Assembly: GCA_012861695.1 (NCBI GenBank)
Contig: JAAOOA010000033.1
Location: 17,275,934-17,339,933 of the forward strand
DNA from: Trematomus loennbergii
Taxonomy: Eukaryota > Chordata > Actinopteri > Perciformes > Nototheniidae
Reading direction: 5' to 3'
DNA: 64,000 bases
The notes beneath the pieces are model-generated. The model was given only the letters and a program-made list of their open reading frames with translations. It was not told where the DNA came from and made no database searches. This document shows, in pieces, positions 13,001-28,000 of this stretch. Both the position numbers and the translations under genes were made by a program. Positions within the stretch are counted from its first letter, which is position 1. Each line of letters opens with the position of its first letter.

Positions 13001-16000
13001 CGATTTTGACGAAAACGTTTACCGATAAAATAATCCTTGAATCAAATGTTCCATTTTTGTCTGCAATCGATTGGAAGAACAAGAAAGAAAGGTTGTAATC
13101 CAAACAGTATAGTTAGGGTTAACTCGAAATGGCACCAAACACGTTTGCCTACAACATCTCGAGAGACAGTAACAACATCATTAAACACTAACTGTAACTA
13201 TATCAATTTGCAATATTGTTGACAAAAAAGACAATACTGAAATGTATTTTTTTAATTGAAAGCTTAACCAAAATCTCGATGTATTTATTTTGACAAATAT
13301 GAAAAGACTAAATAATTTTTCCCAATGCAGAACTCTCGTTTCCTTCAATGCACACGATGAGCTCAGTCAGGAGGACTTGTAGTAACTATTTTACTTAACA
13401 ACAACAGTGCATTGGAGAAAAATTACTTTCATTCATCTTGACTCGATGGACAAAATGAAGTTAACTTGTAATATAAAACTAGTAAGGACATTTGACACAT
13501 AACTCAGACTAAATTAAAAAGGATCAGACAAAATAAATAGCACCACATGCAGTTTTCTTTCCCATACTGTAGATTGGATTTTGCTGTTCATGTAGCTCCA
13601 CTCCAAGAAGGCCAAATCCCTCTGATTATTAGCTGTCTTGGGCTAGAGCTGGCTAAAGCAGCCAGCCACTAATTCAAACCACCATGGCAGTCACTTACTT
13701 CCCGCGTTTGTGAAGAGGCAAGCCTCTCTTTATCAGATTTTACTGTAAGATCTGGCCTGCAGACTCCTCGTGTGCAGAGCTACGGCCACAACCCTTTTTT
13801 GTTTTGCCTTTCCTTTCTGCCTCAGCTTGTATCTTTTGCCTTTACCATTGAGCGGAGCACATTCCTTGGCCCCATCTGGTACCAGCATGGGATGTTTGGC
13901 TTGGCATAGCCAGACTTGTTCCAGCACAGCCTATCATGGAAGAGGCAGGAGGAAGCTTTCTGTGGTTACCGCGCCAACAGTGATGATAAAGAATGCTGCC
14001 CTGTCCTTTAATCTCTGTCAGATCAGTTTTAAAATTCCGCTTTTGAAAAATGTTGACTCATGGCAGTTTTTATCTGGACTCAACCTCCAACCTGTTTTAC
14101 ATAAAATTGAGTGTCATGATCAAGCCCTTTTCTCTCTTTGACAGATTGATTGAGACATAAGCCATAAGAACTGGCCTTACTCCACTCTTTTTAAATTAAG
14201 CAGATCAGTAAACAGTGCCTGGAATATTTATTTTTATGTCACATAGTTTTTGTGATTATATCAAAATGTGCCATGGCTTTAAACGTATCTTTACAGAATG
14301 TACGACTAGGCTTTTCCTCTTGTAAATGAACTATTTCATTCATTAAAAAAATGAAAATTCTATTCATTTTGAGCAACATTTGCAGCTTGAAAGTCTAATT
14401 ACCAGATGCTAAAGTACAAATCTGCCATTTACCGGACCTGGTCCATTTGCAGTCAAAATGAATATTTAAGTAGACTTGTAAGGCCATATCTTATGTTTTA
14501 CAATTGCATATGGTCCTCAGGGCTCACAAGGCCAATGCAGGCTCTGTTTTACCATCTGAAGATGTCTGTTTCTTGATAGTGTGTGGGAGTACTGGCCCAG
14601 GAAGTGTTTAATGAGTCAGGAGGGCAAAAAATAAGGTTTGGATCTCACAGTGAGATAGTATCATACGGGTGGAAGATAGATCTGATGATATCTAAATGAA
14701 AGCATTGATATCAGGACTGAAGAGTATTATCTCCTTTGCATTCTACATGTTGACCTTTTTTTCTAATAGCTTTTGTTTTATTCAAGAAGAAAGCCACTTA
14801 CATATTTATTTTGGCCTTTGTCTCCAGCAAATAACGCGTCCCTCACAAGAAGAAAAGTCAGACGAGAAAAACGAAGAGGAAAAATCTGAGAAATCCGAGA
14901 AAAAAGAGGACGAGGAAAAGAAGGACGAGGAAGAGAAAGATGAAAAGGAGGATTCTAGGTGAGTCTTGAATGATTGTTCGTCATAAAAGTAAATGTAGAC
15001 AATTGGGCCTGCAAGCATACAATGTGTTGGAGCGCTAGCATACTATGGCCTCTTTAAGGGCTTAATAAATCCCCTGCTTTGTTGCATAATGTTATGGGAA
15101 TATCCAGGATGTCAACATGGATAAAAAGCTACACAGTCTTGTGAATTTAATTTGTAATAACACCAGAACTTATTTGGCAATGACATTTCTATAATTGTGC
15201 ATTCCCTTTTTTTCCCGGCAAAGGCACCTCTTACAGTCAAACAAGTTGTATGGAGTTGATCCATTTCAATATAGCTTTCCTAATGTAATACTAATTCATG
15301 TAAAAAAAGGTTAGGTAAATCTAGGTTTCAGTTTGTGAACATCAACAAGAGACAAGACTGTACTGTGTGCTGCTTATGAAGCAATACTTCCTGTAACCTG
15401 TTGACATGAAAAGCACAAAGTCTGCTTCACATTCAGTATTAATGGCGCTGGAGGTGACTTTTATCATATCCTAAAATTCAATTTGATTATTGAGTTATAA
15501 TCATGTGATAAACGGGATGCAAAATGTTTTATCGTCTCATCAAATTATCAATAAACATCAAAGACAGTGCAGTTATTGTAAGATCTCCCATCAAAAAACC
15601 CTTGATAAAATTATGCATGTTCATGAGTTGTTCAGGGGACAGTAGTGTGTGTGTGTTTTGGCACATTGCTAAAACACGAGACAACTTGCTTAACAAGTCC
15701 GTCTGGCTCGAGGGTAGACATTTCAAATAAGCTTTTTTTTGTATTTTCAGTCATGGAGAACAGATTACTGTAAGGGCCTGTAATTGCTAGGTCAAAACGG
15801 AACAGATATTTGCTGTACCAACAGTCTCCTAAGCTGTGTTTTCCCCCCTTCCAAAAACCACAGGGACATTGGCAAGGACAAAGACAAGTGTGACGTTGGG
15901 GAGGACGAGGACGGAAAGGAGCAAAACACGCCGCGTGGCAGGAAGACTGCCAACAGCCAGGGCCGCCGTAAGGGAAGGATCACCACACGCTCCATGGCCA

Positions 16001-19000
16001 ATGAGGCTGCATCTGTGGCGGCTGAGGAGGCACCTCCCCCGCCCCCGAGCCTGCCCTGCCAGATCCTCCGCTGCTCCCCAAGCCGGATCCAATGCAGAAG
16101 TCACTGAAGGAGCCTGCAAAACCCCAGACTCCAGTAGCTTCCATGGATTCTAACAAAGGTAAATCCTCTTGGAGATGCTCCCTGGAGGTGGTTGAAAATG
16201 TTTTTCTTTTTCAACAAATTGACACATTAGTGCCACAGATTCAAGAGGAAAGAAATAAAACCAACATTTCTTCACAAAGTATGTAAAGAAAAGAATGTGT
16301 CCGCTTCAGATTAGCGGTACAACCTAACCAAGCAGTAGCAGTAATGCTTTTACTTAATTTTTTGAAAAATAACATTTCTTGAAGGCAGTGTCACTTCTTG
16401 AACTTTCTCTTTCACTTTATTTTATTAACCTTTGGTTAACTTACATGTTAAGTTGATGCAACATTCCACAAAGCATGAGTTTTTTGCAATCATTAATGAC
16501 TGTCAATTACTGACCAGGGTTTCCAATCTCTAGCATCCCATTAAGCTTATTTAAATGTCTTTTCTTTACAAAAAATATATTTCCATAATAATCAAGTACT
16601 TTCTTTCAGAGTCCATAGTGATTCTCTTTTAGTCAAACCCCGCAAATTTGTTACCCCGACCCGTGATTAAACACAGTCACTCATTTTTAAGTGCTTTATT
16701 GTTTACCCTGGTTTAAGTTCTCCGTTCTAAAATCTCAAATCCAGCGAAGGGAAGTCTCTTGGCTGTACTCTATGCCAGGCAAGCCCATTCCGCGCAATCA
16801 GTGCCAGGCTTTCACAACGTAACAAAAAAAACCCTGGCAGCTGATTAATGCTGGTACTATTAGCTGCTTTAGATGTTAAAATACTGCACAATCATTTCAA
16901 TTGCAGAATCCTCACTTCCTGCCTGACCAAATGTAGTTTTCCCCGGGATTTATATGAAATTGTTTTTTACCAGTGCCCACTGCAGGACTCTTGCTGTCAC
17001 TGAATGGTATGGTAGTAGAACATAAGTTAATACTCTTAGCTTATTGTGTTATGTTTACATCGAATAGCAACAAGCCATGCATAGATCCTATACAAGGTTA
17101 ATGATATGTCAGAATAATGCTCTGCTTGTTTTGTCCCTCTTATAATGTTTACATTGATAAGCTGATAATGGCCTAAAAGTGTACAGCAGTTTTCAGGCAC
17201 TCATTGCCAAGTGCCAGACAGACTCTGTCCTGCCCTGCACTCAAGACACTGTATGCCCATCACCATGGCAATGTACTGCTCTGTTGTCATGGCTCTGGGG
17301 CTCTTCCACCCTTGTTCAATTCTGTCACAAAGACAATGCTAGCTCATATTTTCACGTATCCAATCCTCTGCGTGTTAAGCTTATTGTTGCGTTAATCTGC
17401 ATCGTTGATTACTGCTCTGTAAGTGTGCTTTGCTTCTCTGCCACCTGCTGTCCATTGAGCTCTACCTCTCAACAGTTAAGAGTTGCGCATGGTCTGTCCT
17501 AATAATGTGATTAACTAAGCGTCTGCGGTGTGTCCTTCAATCCTCTCCACCTTTTGACCTCTCTGGCCCTGATACTCTGGGCATATCATGGTTTATGCAG
17601 AACTGTAATCTCCCTGAGGGACTACATTGTGGATTTTGCGTGTCTGTTTGCCTGCCCTGTAGTAACTCTTGAGTTTGATCTTTTTAAACCTAGTGGGGGG
17701 GAAGTGGGGTGTGTCTTATTGGGTGAGATACTACACTCTAGGCTGTCTGTTTTCATAGCCACGAGATTAATGACCACCTTTGAGGGGCCTAGCATGTCAC
17801 GGGGAGAATGTGAGTTTTGCCTCTGGGAAAAGGAAGTCTAGTGCAGTAGACATTTGTTTAACTAAGTGTAACAGTCTGTGTGGCCAGGGGACCTTTAGTA
17901 GGAGCCGTTAAACAGTGTGAAATGATCTCCTCATCTTTTAGGGTGGGGGGACATTCAAGCCTCCTGTTGATGTCAAGGGTACATCTGCTGCTATATTAGT
18001 CCAAATGTTTACACAGTATTGGTAGATGCCACCGAGGAGAGTGGGCTGAAGTTCATTCAGCCCCCTCCACACTTACTCTGCACTTCTATGAATTTTGTAG
18101 GGGGGTTTGAAGCTGTGTTGCCAAGCCGAGGCTAGAAAGTAGAGTGTGTGTGTGTCCATGATGGAGTGTGTGTGTGCCCATGATGGAGTGTGTGTGTGCC
18201 CATGATGGAGTGTGTGTGTGCCCATGATGCGCATGGTCACAGTAGAGGGGTGGGAGGGCTCTGGGCTGGCTGTTCTTTCTTTCTATTTGTCTCCATCCAA
18301 GGCCATTTCCCAAAGAGGGAGCCCAGGCCCAGCTCCTCCACTGTCTGGCGCTACATCAGCTGACCAGGCCCCTCCCCCTCATGGATTTGAGAGGAGGAGG
18401 GCTTGCTCGGAGCTGTGGGGAAGGGGAGAGAAAGAGAGAGATAGGGAAGAAAGAGAGACTGTAGGAGAGTGAGCGTAAGAGAGGGAGCGGGTCTCGGCAG
18501 CCCTTGAATGTAAACAGATTATTAGATTAGTGGCCATGAGAAGGAGACTGCTGAGAGAAGGACTGTCACTCTCTCTCTGTCTGTCTCCCCTCCCTCCCTT
18601 CTTGTCTCTCTGTATTTCTGTCAGTGCTGATGGGTTTTATCTTTTTTTCTCTCTGTGGTTTAGCTGGTGCAGGTGAAACCGGAGAAACTTCTCGCTGGAC
18701 CGAGGAGGAGATGGAGGTCGCCAAAAAAGGTTGAGTTTCATTTATTTTTCTCCCGCTTTACCTCTCAGTGTTACTCCTATTCTTTTTGTGATCTTTCCTC
18801 CCTCCCCCCTCTTCCCCTCTGTCTTTTTTCTTTTCCTTTTTCCGATTATCTGATGTGGCTTCGCCTTACATGAACTTCACACTAAAAGAAACTGGTGCTG
18901 GTGCTTTGCTGGAATCTGTCAGACCCCCATGAAGAGTCTCTTTTAGCTCCACTCTTCTGCCGGTTCCTTCAACCTTATCTATTAAAGCCTCCATGAAGCA

Positions 19001-22000
19001 ATGGAGCGTGACAGTGACAGCCTACTCCAGACATCACTATCTATATTCACATCCAAAGACTTTGTCAAGGCCTCTTGAAAAGTTACTTTGGTCTTGTGAA
19101 TTCTTCAAAATGTTTGTTGCAGTCATTAGTCAGGTCATATGCCATTCAAGACCCTTTGCTTTGTTGTTATGCTGTTATGTATAAAGCCAAGAACCCATAG
19201 ACTGGCGGAGTAAATAAAAGGATTAATGTGGATTTATTAGGACTCTCTTGGAGATTTGTTTTCCCGATATTTCTGCTGTGATCTCCTCAGGCATTACGAC
19301 CTGAGTGCTAGAAGTGTCTGATTTAGGATTAATGTAGCCTAAAGAGACCTCCTCTAGTCATGTGACAAAGCATGTTTCTAAATCACTCTTATCCCGCCCC
19401 GCCACATCGTTGGTCGTGCAAGAGCATTAACAATGTTACCATTTATGACATTTCTGTCACCTGCTGATCTGCATTAAACTCTGTGTTTTTAAAAGATGAT
19501 CACATCTGAGGACTAGCGGATAAATCAGAAATGTTAACAGAAAAAAGGAACATGTATTTTGTCATTAACATGCTAGTCAGATCCATAATCATCATATTCC
19601 ATGTTACAAGCAGATGTTGTTGGAGAAGAAGTAGAAGATATTAGGGCACTTGCTCCATTTATATTTTTGGACAAAATAACTTATCACCTTACACTTATAA
19701 TTAATATAAAACTAAAGAGCCAATAACGGTTCCCTTAAATATGAAAGTAGAAATGAATGAGTTAACTAAAACAGAAATGAAACATTATAAGCGTCACAAA
19801 AGTTACGATAATTGAAAATAAAGATGATAACATCTCCTCTTAAGGACTTTGTCAAGGATGTTTGAGCAACATGAATAGGTAGGTTGTTGCCATGGTTATG
19901 CTATAATACTGACATTATGTTTATTCCTGAATACCAGGAATGGAACAAATCAGCCATCTTTTCAGATCTGGCAGAATTAATGAAGTTAAATTATTTCACT
20001 GATAATTAATCTGTCATTGGACTTGCTGTTATTTGCATGTCACCAATGTAACTTTCAAGGTTGAGCAACCAAGTTTATCTTGAGTCAAATAACAGGGAGC
20101 GTCAAGGTCCCATAACTTGCAGGACTAGTTTCTTGTTGTGTGTGTTCAGTATGGTATGAATAAATTGGGAGCCTTTTTTGCAAGAGAGTTTTATGCAGCT
20201 TAGATTTAATTGCTAAAGTGTTCAAAACTAAAAAGTTAATAAAATATATCTTATTTGTTTTGTCTAGGACTTTTCTTTATGTGCCATCACTAAGTGTATT
20301 TCTGTCTTGCATATCTGTGTTGTGTGCAAGTTTAAGTAACTCTAAATAAGAGTATTGACTCTGAACAGTCCAAATGCCCCCATTCCCGCATTTTACTGGA
20401 GCAGTAATGGGGCTTTGTGTTTCGCTCCGTGGTGATTTGTCAATCTGCCAGCATCCCTCATCTCAGTAGGCCTGGGGAGGGAGTGGAGGTCACAGGGGTT
20501 ACAGGATTTAGATAAGAGAAGCACTAATGTCAAAAGGCGCTTTCACACCGCAGTACTTTTCCCACAAAGGTTAATCAGAACTTAGTTCATGAGAACTCTT
20601 TAGTTCTCATGAACTAAGTACAGATCGCGTTCACTCCGGAATAAGTCCCTGGGGAGGATTAGGCAAATGAAGCCGCTGACGTCACTTTCTTCTTTCTGCT
20701 TTGGGTTTACTAGCAGGCCGCAAACAACTTCACGGCGTACACTGCCACCGAAGTCCCCGGAGTTGGGGACTGGCTTCAGTAGAAGCTGCTGGGACTCCCA
20801 GCAGCTTCTACTGAAGCCTTCCGAGTAAATCGCCAGAACGCCGACACCTCCTCATCTCCACCGCTCCCATGTTTTCTTTTGTGTTGCCATAAGTTAGTCT
20901 CTCTGCGTTTGTGCGCTGGGCGAATGCTAATGCTAATGCGAGGATAATAAAATGGCGGCTTCACAAAACCTTTTGGGAGTTTTACGGGGCGTGGTTTGCA
21001 ATCCGCCCAGCCAATCAGAAATAGGAACCTTTTTCTCCCACGAAAGTACCTGCTCTCTAGCAGGGACGGAAAAGGGGGTAAAAAGGTTCTCATGAACTAA
21101 TTTTGTTCCGGCTCTTTTTGGTGTGAACGCGACATTCGGAACTAAAGTGGGAAAAGTACTGTGGTGTGAACGCGCCTATAGGTAAATGGCAGCCTGGCAG
21201 AGCAGTTTCAAAGTTTAGTGGGACAGGCGTCAAAGCTGATTGACAGTGTTAATGGAAGACCAACAGCACACCATAGCAACAGACGAGTGTCATTTTGAAT
21301 AGCAACCAAAGCGACTAACAATAAGTGCAAACAACCATGGGGAAACAAATTCAAACAGCAAGAATCTTGCAAGTACAATTGCTTAAAATAAGCCAAACTA
21401 TTCTAAATATCACAACTTTTTTTGTGTTAGATTTTATTGGCCGAGGTGCAGTTGAAACAGTATTTTTTTTTAAATATAATAAATATGCATTTAAGGAAAT
21501 ACAATAAGATTAGGACAAAGTAAAACAATATATATATAAAGTATATCTGCAAACAGTGGATATTTTAAGTCTAATATAGCATTAAGTCCTCTTGTTAAAT
21601 CGTCTCTCATTGTCTGCACCCAGGGCTAGTTGAGCACGGGCGAAACTGGATCGCCATCGCCAAAATGGTGGGCACCAAAAGCGAGGCACAGTGCAAGAAC
21701 TTCTATTTCAACTACAAGAGACGTCACAACCTGGACAACCTGCTCCAGCAGCATAAGCAGGTAGGCTATTGTTGCTTTCTGTTATGGCTAATCGCTGAGT
21801 GGTTGCAACAGTACTGATCTATTCAAAATGATCTGTTTCATAGGATACACGGCGGGCACGTGCCGATAGGTCTCAAGGTGAAGGTCTCGCTAATGCGTCA
21901 CCCGATGATGAGGATGACGACGATAACGCCGATGACAGTGAAGGTCAGAGAAGCATATGCTCGACATTAAACACACAGATACACACGATTCCCTCTGGGC

Positions 22001-25000
22001 TTTTCTTCTCAGGGGCTCCCTCGCTGAAGGATATACTGCAGGCTGATATGTTTCTGTATCAAATGTTTGTCCTTGCTTTATGAGTTGTGGAGATTTGCGC
22101 CTCAGATTACCAAGTTTTAAGTAAAGAGGGCGTGGAGAGAAGGAATGTCGTGATAAGTACAGTGCAAAGCTGGAAAGCCTGATCTAAAATGCCCTCTGAA
22201 TCGTCATGTCATTCGCTTGATGGTGATGGTGCTTGCTCTCTGCTGACTAGTTTTAATGAGAGAGGGGAAAAAAGGATCAAATGGGGGGGAAAAGCAAGAG
22301 GTGGAGATAAAAGATATGGACTAATTCGGAGTACATGGGCGCCTGTTGCATAACAATTTTTGGCTTTGAAGACTCAACAAAGCCTGCTCTTTGAACACAA
22401 AGTGCCGGTCCATTTGTTTGATCCTGCCTGGATCTCCAGAGGTCCTTATCTTTGCCGTGTGAAGGGGGCACACTATGATAAACTTTGCGATAGCGTGCTA
22501 GATATAGAAAGCGATTATGATTCAGCCAAATGTATATTACAATTCTTTAAATCGACATATTATTTGAACAGCATGTCCTTTTTGTGAGGCTCAGCAGACT
22601 TCGTATGTAACTTAAACAGCCTCCATCTCACAAGATAGCAACAGCGACAGCGGGAGGTCACAAGGTTTTCTGTCATGTTTATTTGACTTTGTCTTCCTCC
22701 CATGGAAACCCAAACTGAACTTTAGAGGTCTCAGTGATGTGCAGCCTGTGGAATCTCACATTATAAACAGCAGTGAGTTGGCGCACATAGAGCTAGAGGA
22801 ATGAGTAAAGCTCATTGTAGACTTTTTTTATTAGGATGTTTAGTCGTACTCTGATTTTGGTTTGATATTCATAATCAGTGGTGGAATGTAACTTAGTACA
22901 TTAACTAAAATACCATACTTTAATATTATTTTGACATACTTATACTTTACTTGGGTATTTCCATTGTATGCTACTTTATACTTCTACTGCACTCGTTTCA
23001 GAGGCAATATTGTACTTTTTACTCCACTATATATATAAATACTTATCAATTGAATATTTTATAAAGTCTCTAAAATTGTCTCCACATTGACAAACTACAA
23101 GATTAAAATGGTGTGTACATGTGATAAAACAGGATATTAGAAAATCTTTAATAATACAATACTTTGAATGAGCCATTCTGCATAATTACATTCACTTTTG
23201 ATACTTTAAGTACATTTGACTCGTAGTACTTCTACACTTTATGTCACTTAAAGGGGCCATTGTGCATTAGTAAGTATTATAAGACCATAGCATTTTTACT
23301 TTTACTCAAGTACAGTACTTTATCCTCCTCTGTAAATAATGCATCTGTTTTTTCATAGACATACCATCTGGTCTACCATCACCATGGCAACAACTGCAGC
23401 GATAGACAATATGTAACAGAAGCAGGCAGACTTTTTTGAATGTGCTTAAGAAAAAATGACTTTCTGATATGAATTTATAATTGTTCTCATTCTACAAAAG
23501 CAGTTTGTTCTAATTATGACTATTGTTATGTCTTCACAGTTTAAGATATTTAAACTGAAGCATACAATATTACTAGATGTATTGTTAGATGTTTTGATTA
23601 TTTTGAAAGTCTGGTTTTCTGTATCATTGAAGCCTTGGATTTAGCACAAGCACATTTAAGTGGTATGAAGCAAGGTCATTCAATTAACAAAATTAGGTCA
23701 TAGATTAGATACAAAACTAACTGGCAATTACATGTGTCCAAGTAAAATGTGACTATATAGATAAATACATAATGGGAAGGATAAAAAAGCACATGATTAT
23801 TAGATCGCCTGTGTGATGCGTTTCATCTCTTCATCTCTCTTGAGTTATTCTTTATTGGGTAGATTTGCGTTGTGAAAGGCAATTTATTTTTACATTTAAT
23901 TCATTTAGCTTGTTCTTTATTCCTAAAGAGCATCCAGTTGACTTGCAAGTCTTGTGAGTTTAATTGAGTCTCATGCATCTCTCTATCATGCTTCCTCAGG
24001 TGGTGACAACAGCTCCGATACAGAGAGCGCTCCCTCCCCTCTCAGTCTGGAGACTCGAAGAGGGCAGACGGCGCTGCAGGAGATGCTCACTGCTCTGATC
24101 AGGACAAAGGTCAAGCCAGTAATGGAAAGGGCCTGGAGCCTTTATACGGAGGACTCTGTGTAAAGGAGGAGAAAAGCCCCGAGAGCGAGAGCGGATCTCA
24201 GGAGGAGAAGGCCAGGATGGGTCCCTACGGAGGCTCGGTGCACCCCAAAACCGAACCTCAGGACACGGACATGAACTCCGGAGAGGTTCAGGTGAAGATG
24301 GAGCCTGAGATGAAGGAGAGAGGAGAGAAAGGAGATCACAGCGAGAGGCACAGGGAGCTCCACTCAGATAATGACTCCAGCGCCACCTGCAGTGCTGACG
24401 AGGATGTGGAAGCAGAGCCTGAGAGACAGAGGTGTTTTCATGTTCTGTGTACATAATTGCAGTTTATAAGAAAGGGAAATGTTTTGTTACATTATACATT
24501 TTGCTTTGTGCCTCTGCAGAATGTTCTCCATGGAAAAGCCTTCGATGCTCAACCCTCAGGGCTCGGTGCTGGTGTCTTCACCCAAGCATGCCCAACTCAA
24601 CATCCAGCAGATGCAGAAGAGGGCAGCTGCCATCCCACCTATGGTGAGTCACTGTTTCTGGTTTATCCATTTTCACGGGCACAGGTTAGAGCGTGCCCAC
24701 ATTTCCTGTGTAAGTTATTATGAAAGGTTTTTTTATACAAATTCATAAAAATGAAAAAGAAATTGCTCAATTGTAACGGTTATGTGTTCGAGGTTAGTAA
24801 TATGCTGGAGTTTGAATATACACACATTTTAGCATAATTTAGTTTAATCTACACAATCAAGGAAACCACAAATCTTATACTGTTTGAAATGTTTAAAAAC
24901 CTGTCGTTTTTTGTCTTCTGGTGACTCCCAAGCAGGAATTTTGTAAACTTGTTCACAATTTTTCTGAATTGCAATATAGTAACAATTTGGATGTAATGAT

Positions 25001-28000
25001 AAAGGCACTAAGAGCATGGCCATTTTTGGTTTACGTACCTTGCATTTTACTCTATTAAAGCTACCCCTGATACATAAATCATGTTAGTATTGGGGTTTGC
25101 TTACAGTGTCAGCCTTTATATTCTACCTACCAAGATTTAATAAAAGTATAACATTTAAATTGTCTTAAAGCAGAAGTTTCAAGATGCGTGGTGAAAGTAG
25201 TTCTTAAGTTTGTTCAGCGGCCTCTATACAATGCATCAGTGCTCATGCAAACTGCCAACGTGTCAATATCTCACTTATTCTTATCTTGAATTCCACCTCA
25301 TCTGGATCTTTTCTTCCTAAACTTGTGTAGATGCCTGGTTCTTATGGCCCCGGTGGTGTGCCAATGAGTGGCTTTGCCATGTTGCAGCACCAGATCAAAG
25401 CAGTGCACGATTCAGCGCACCAGGAAGAGAAGCAGCGGCAGGATCACGGAGACCCGGATCGAAGACCGCCCTTCAACATCCGCAGCCCCACTGTTATAGA
25501 CAGAGATGGTATGAGAACAAAAACTATCCTCCTCTCTCCTCCTTCATGTTCATCGCTCCTTCAGCCTCCTTCCGCTGCTGGCAGTGGACTATTATAGGGG
25601 GTGTTGATTTTCGATCACTTTGAAAAAAGGGCATGGTGGTCTGGACTAAAGTGGTTCAGTCGAAGCCTAGACAAAAAGTTAGCTGACCCTGTTTAACATG
25701 TGATGTAGAGATCTGCTTTGATGCCCCTTTTTGAAATGCCTCTGGCTGATGAAGGGGACTTTGGTGTTTTGTTTTTTTGAAGTCGTGTGACTTGAGCTTG
25801 TCAGTTTAGGACACTTGTTGCTTCTGGTGCTGACTTATTTGAGGCTCTTAGGAAAGGAAAGTGCTAAAGTCGCTTGGTAGTCTACATTAGTCATTTTGAA
25901 AAGCCTTTTAGCACCTTTTAGTGCTGTGAAGAGCAGAGCAGCTGCCAGTAAGCTGCTGAGCTCTGACACCGAGATATTTATTACACAGGATTCAGCGGGT
26001 GTGTGTGTGTGTGTGTGTGTGTGTGCTGGTGGCGGTGTTATTTGTGCAGGGTCAGCTCAATGCTCACCGGCAGCGGGTTTCTTGTTTAATAGTGGCTGTC
26101 TTCCCTCTGTCCTTATGCCTGTGAACTGTAGGTAAGCCTTACCCTACATGCCTTATGAAATGAAGCTGGCTCTGGAACAGGAGATGCACTCTGGTCGGCC
26201 AGGCTCTCCCTACAGACTCTCCCCAGGGAGATGAGCAGAGCCTCACCCCAGCCTGACCCCAACGCCCCCAATGCCTCCCGCTACAGTGTGCCACCAGGTA
26301 AAAAGCACACTTCCTTCCCTGCCTTCTTGCCCTCTTCCTTCCCTTGCTGATACCAACTAGCCTTGGAGGCACATACTTGCCTCTGTTGGCAATAAAAAGT
26401 TCTATAGTCTGGTTTACAATTTTATATTTTAATTTGCCATGTATTGACATCCATAGTTTAGATCAGGGGTCGGCAACCCTAGGCACGCGTGCCACCATTG
26501 GTACGCGGGACCGTAACCAGTGGCACACTAGGAATAAGTGTGCACAAATATTTAAATTGTATTTTCGGATCCTGAACGAGACCGCCGGCAGAGCGCGTCT
26601 CCCCTGCAGAAGGAAGCCATGCACGCAACGCAGCGCAGAAGGATAACTTCTAGCCCCGCTCTCTTTAACTCCAGTCGACTTTCTGCTGCTTTCCTTCATG
26701 GTGAAACGATCAGGGGTGTAGCGCACTTCACACATTGCAGTACCCATAAGGAGCTGTTTTGCGTGGCTGTGTCTCTAGTTGAAAGCCCAGTGGCGATCTG
26801 CTCATCTGTCATCGAAAATAATATGCTACACAGGGGCGGACTGGCCAACTGTGTGTTCTGGAGAATCACAGTGCGTCCGGTCGTCAGTGAACCGAGCCGG
26901 TCGCCAGTGGGCCGCTGACGGCCGCGGACGGCCGCGGACGGCCGCGGACGGCCGCTGACGGCCGCGGACGGCCGCTGACGGCCGCTGACGGCCGCTGACG
27001 GCCGCTGACGGCCGCTGACGGCCGCTGACGGCCGCTGACGGCCGCGGACGGCCGCGGACGGCCGCGGACGGTCTTTATTTATTTAAATGTGTTTAAACGG
27101 CATCATGTAAGTTGCACTGACAGGCGACAGAGGTCCACAGCTTCCCCGCAGCGAGGCTCCACCCCCCCCCCCCGTTGACAGTTCCCGTCGGCACACTAAT
27201 CAGATTTCTTTCTTCATATCAAAAAGGTTGCCGACACCTGGTTTAGAGGAACATGCCTGTTTTTATCATTATAATTGCTTGATTGTCGGTATTTGAAGTT
27301 GTGGCAGAGGAGGACTGTGATTTGAATCCCCTCATAAGTCGGGGTTTGTTGGGATTGTTGGTTTGTTGATGAATAATGCATTTTCTAATAGGTAGCATCA
27401 TGGCTACATGCTTTTGAGGCCACGCAGAGCCTGTTACCCAGCACAACCTCTGAAGAATGCTTGTACACGTGTACCATACAGTAGCAATCCAACAAGCATG
27501 AGCCAGCTCTTTCTGGTATAATCACAGGCCAGACAGAATTTCGGGGATTTTATAACTGCAGCGAAAACGTCAGTGCATGAGTCAGATATTTTTGGTCTGT
27601 CCACCAGTGCAGAGGAAACACAAGCACACTTCTTTCCCCCCTAATCTTGGCCTCTGTCCTACATTCTTGTCGCAAAAAGAGGCCAAGATGGTGGGTGAAT
27701 CACTGCCAGTCAAAAGTTGCCATCATCACCAGTTTTCTTTCTTTCTTCTTTTGTGCAGTTTAACATATCGTTACCTTATCTGTCTGGAAACTTTCATTAA
27801 CTTTTGAACCCTGGTGTCATTCACATTTCCAACACTAATAAGACCAGAGGAAGTACCATTTTTGCTAGCATTGGTTAAATCAATAACTTATGTATTCCCA
27901 CAACCTCTGTCATGAACCCAATGTGTTTTCATTCGTACATTCACATTTGGCTGCTACAAATTAAAAGTACCACCATGTGTTTACTAGAGTTTTGTAAATC

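Larger units (their letters stand above)
4365..14827 (+). other. ncor1: Large ncor1 intron (10.5 kb)
   Basis: No exon of a known gene was found on either strand. It holds a hAT-like MITE (4514-4829), fragments of a percomorph repeat around 6860-7860, the palindromic element 6950-7630, a CpG/GA-richer island (8150-8690), a degraded transposon (about 10190-11515) and a short dispersed repeat (12690-12850). Confidence 0.7.

Noticed and set aside
13770..14141. 123-codon + strand open frame
   Set aside because: Cys/Leu-rich low-complexity frame in an intron, with no exon-like border or similarity I can support.
20776..21093. 105-codon open frame on the - strand
   Set aside because: It lies wholly within a transposon relic, overlaps a perfect hairpin, and has no recognisable domain or splice context.
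23996..24454. 152-codon - strand open frame
   Set aside because: It is the reverse-strand shadow of a real ncor1 exon.
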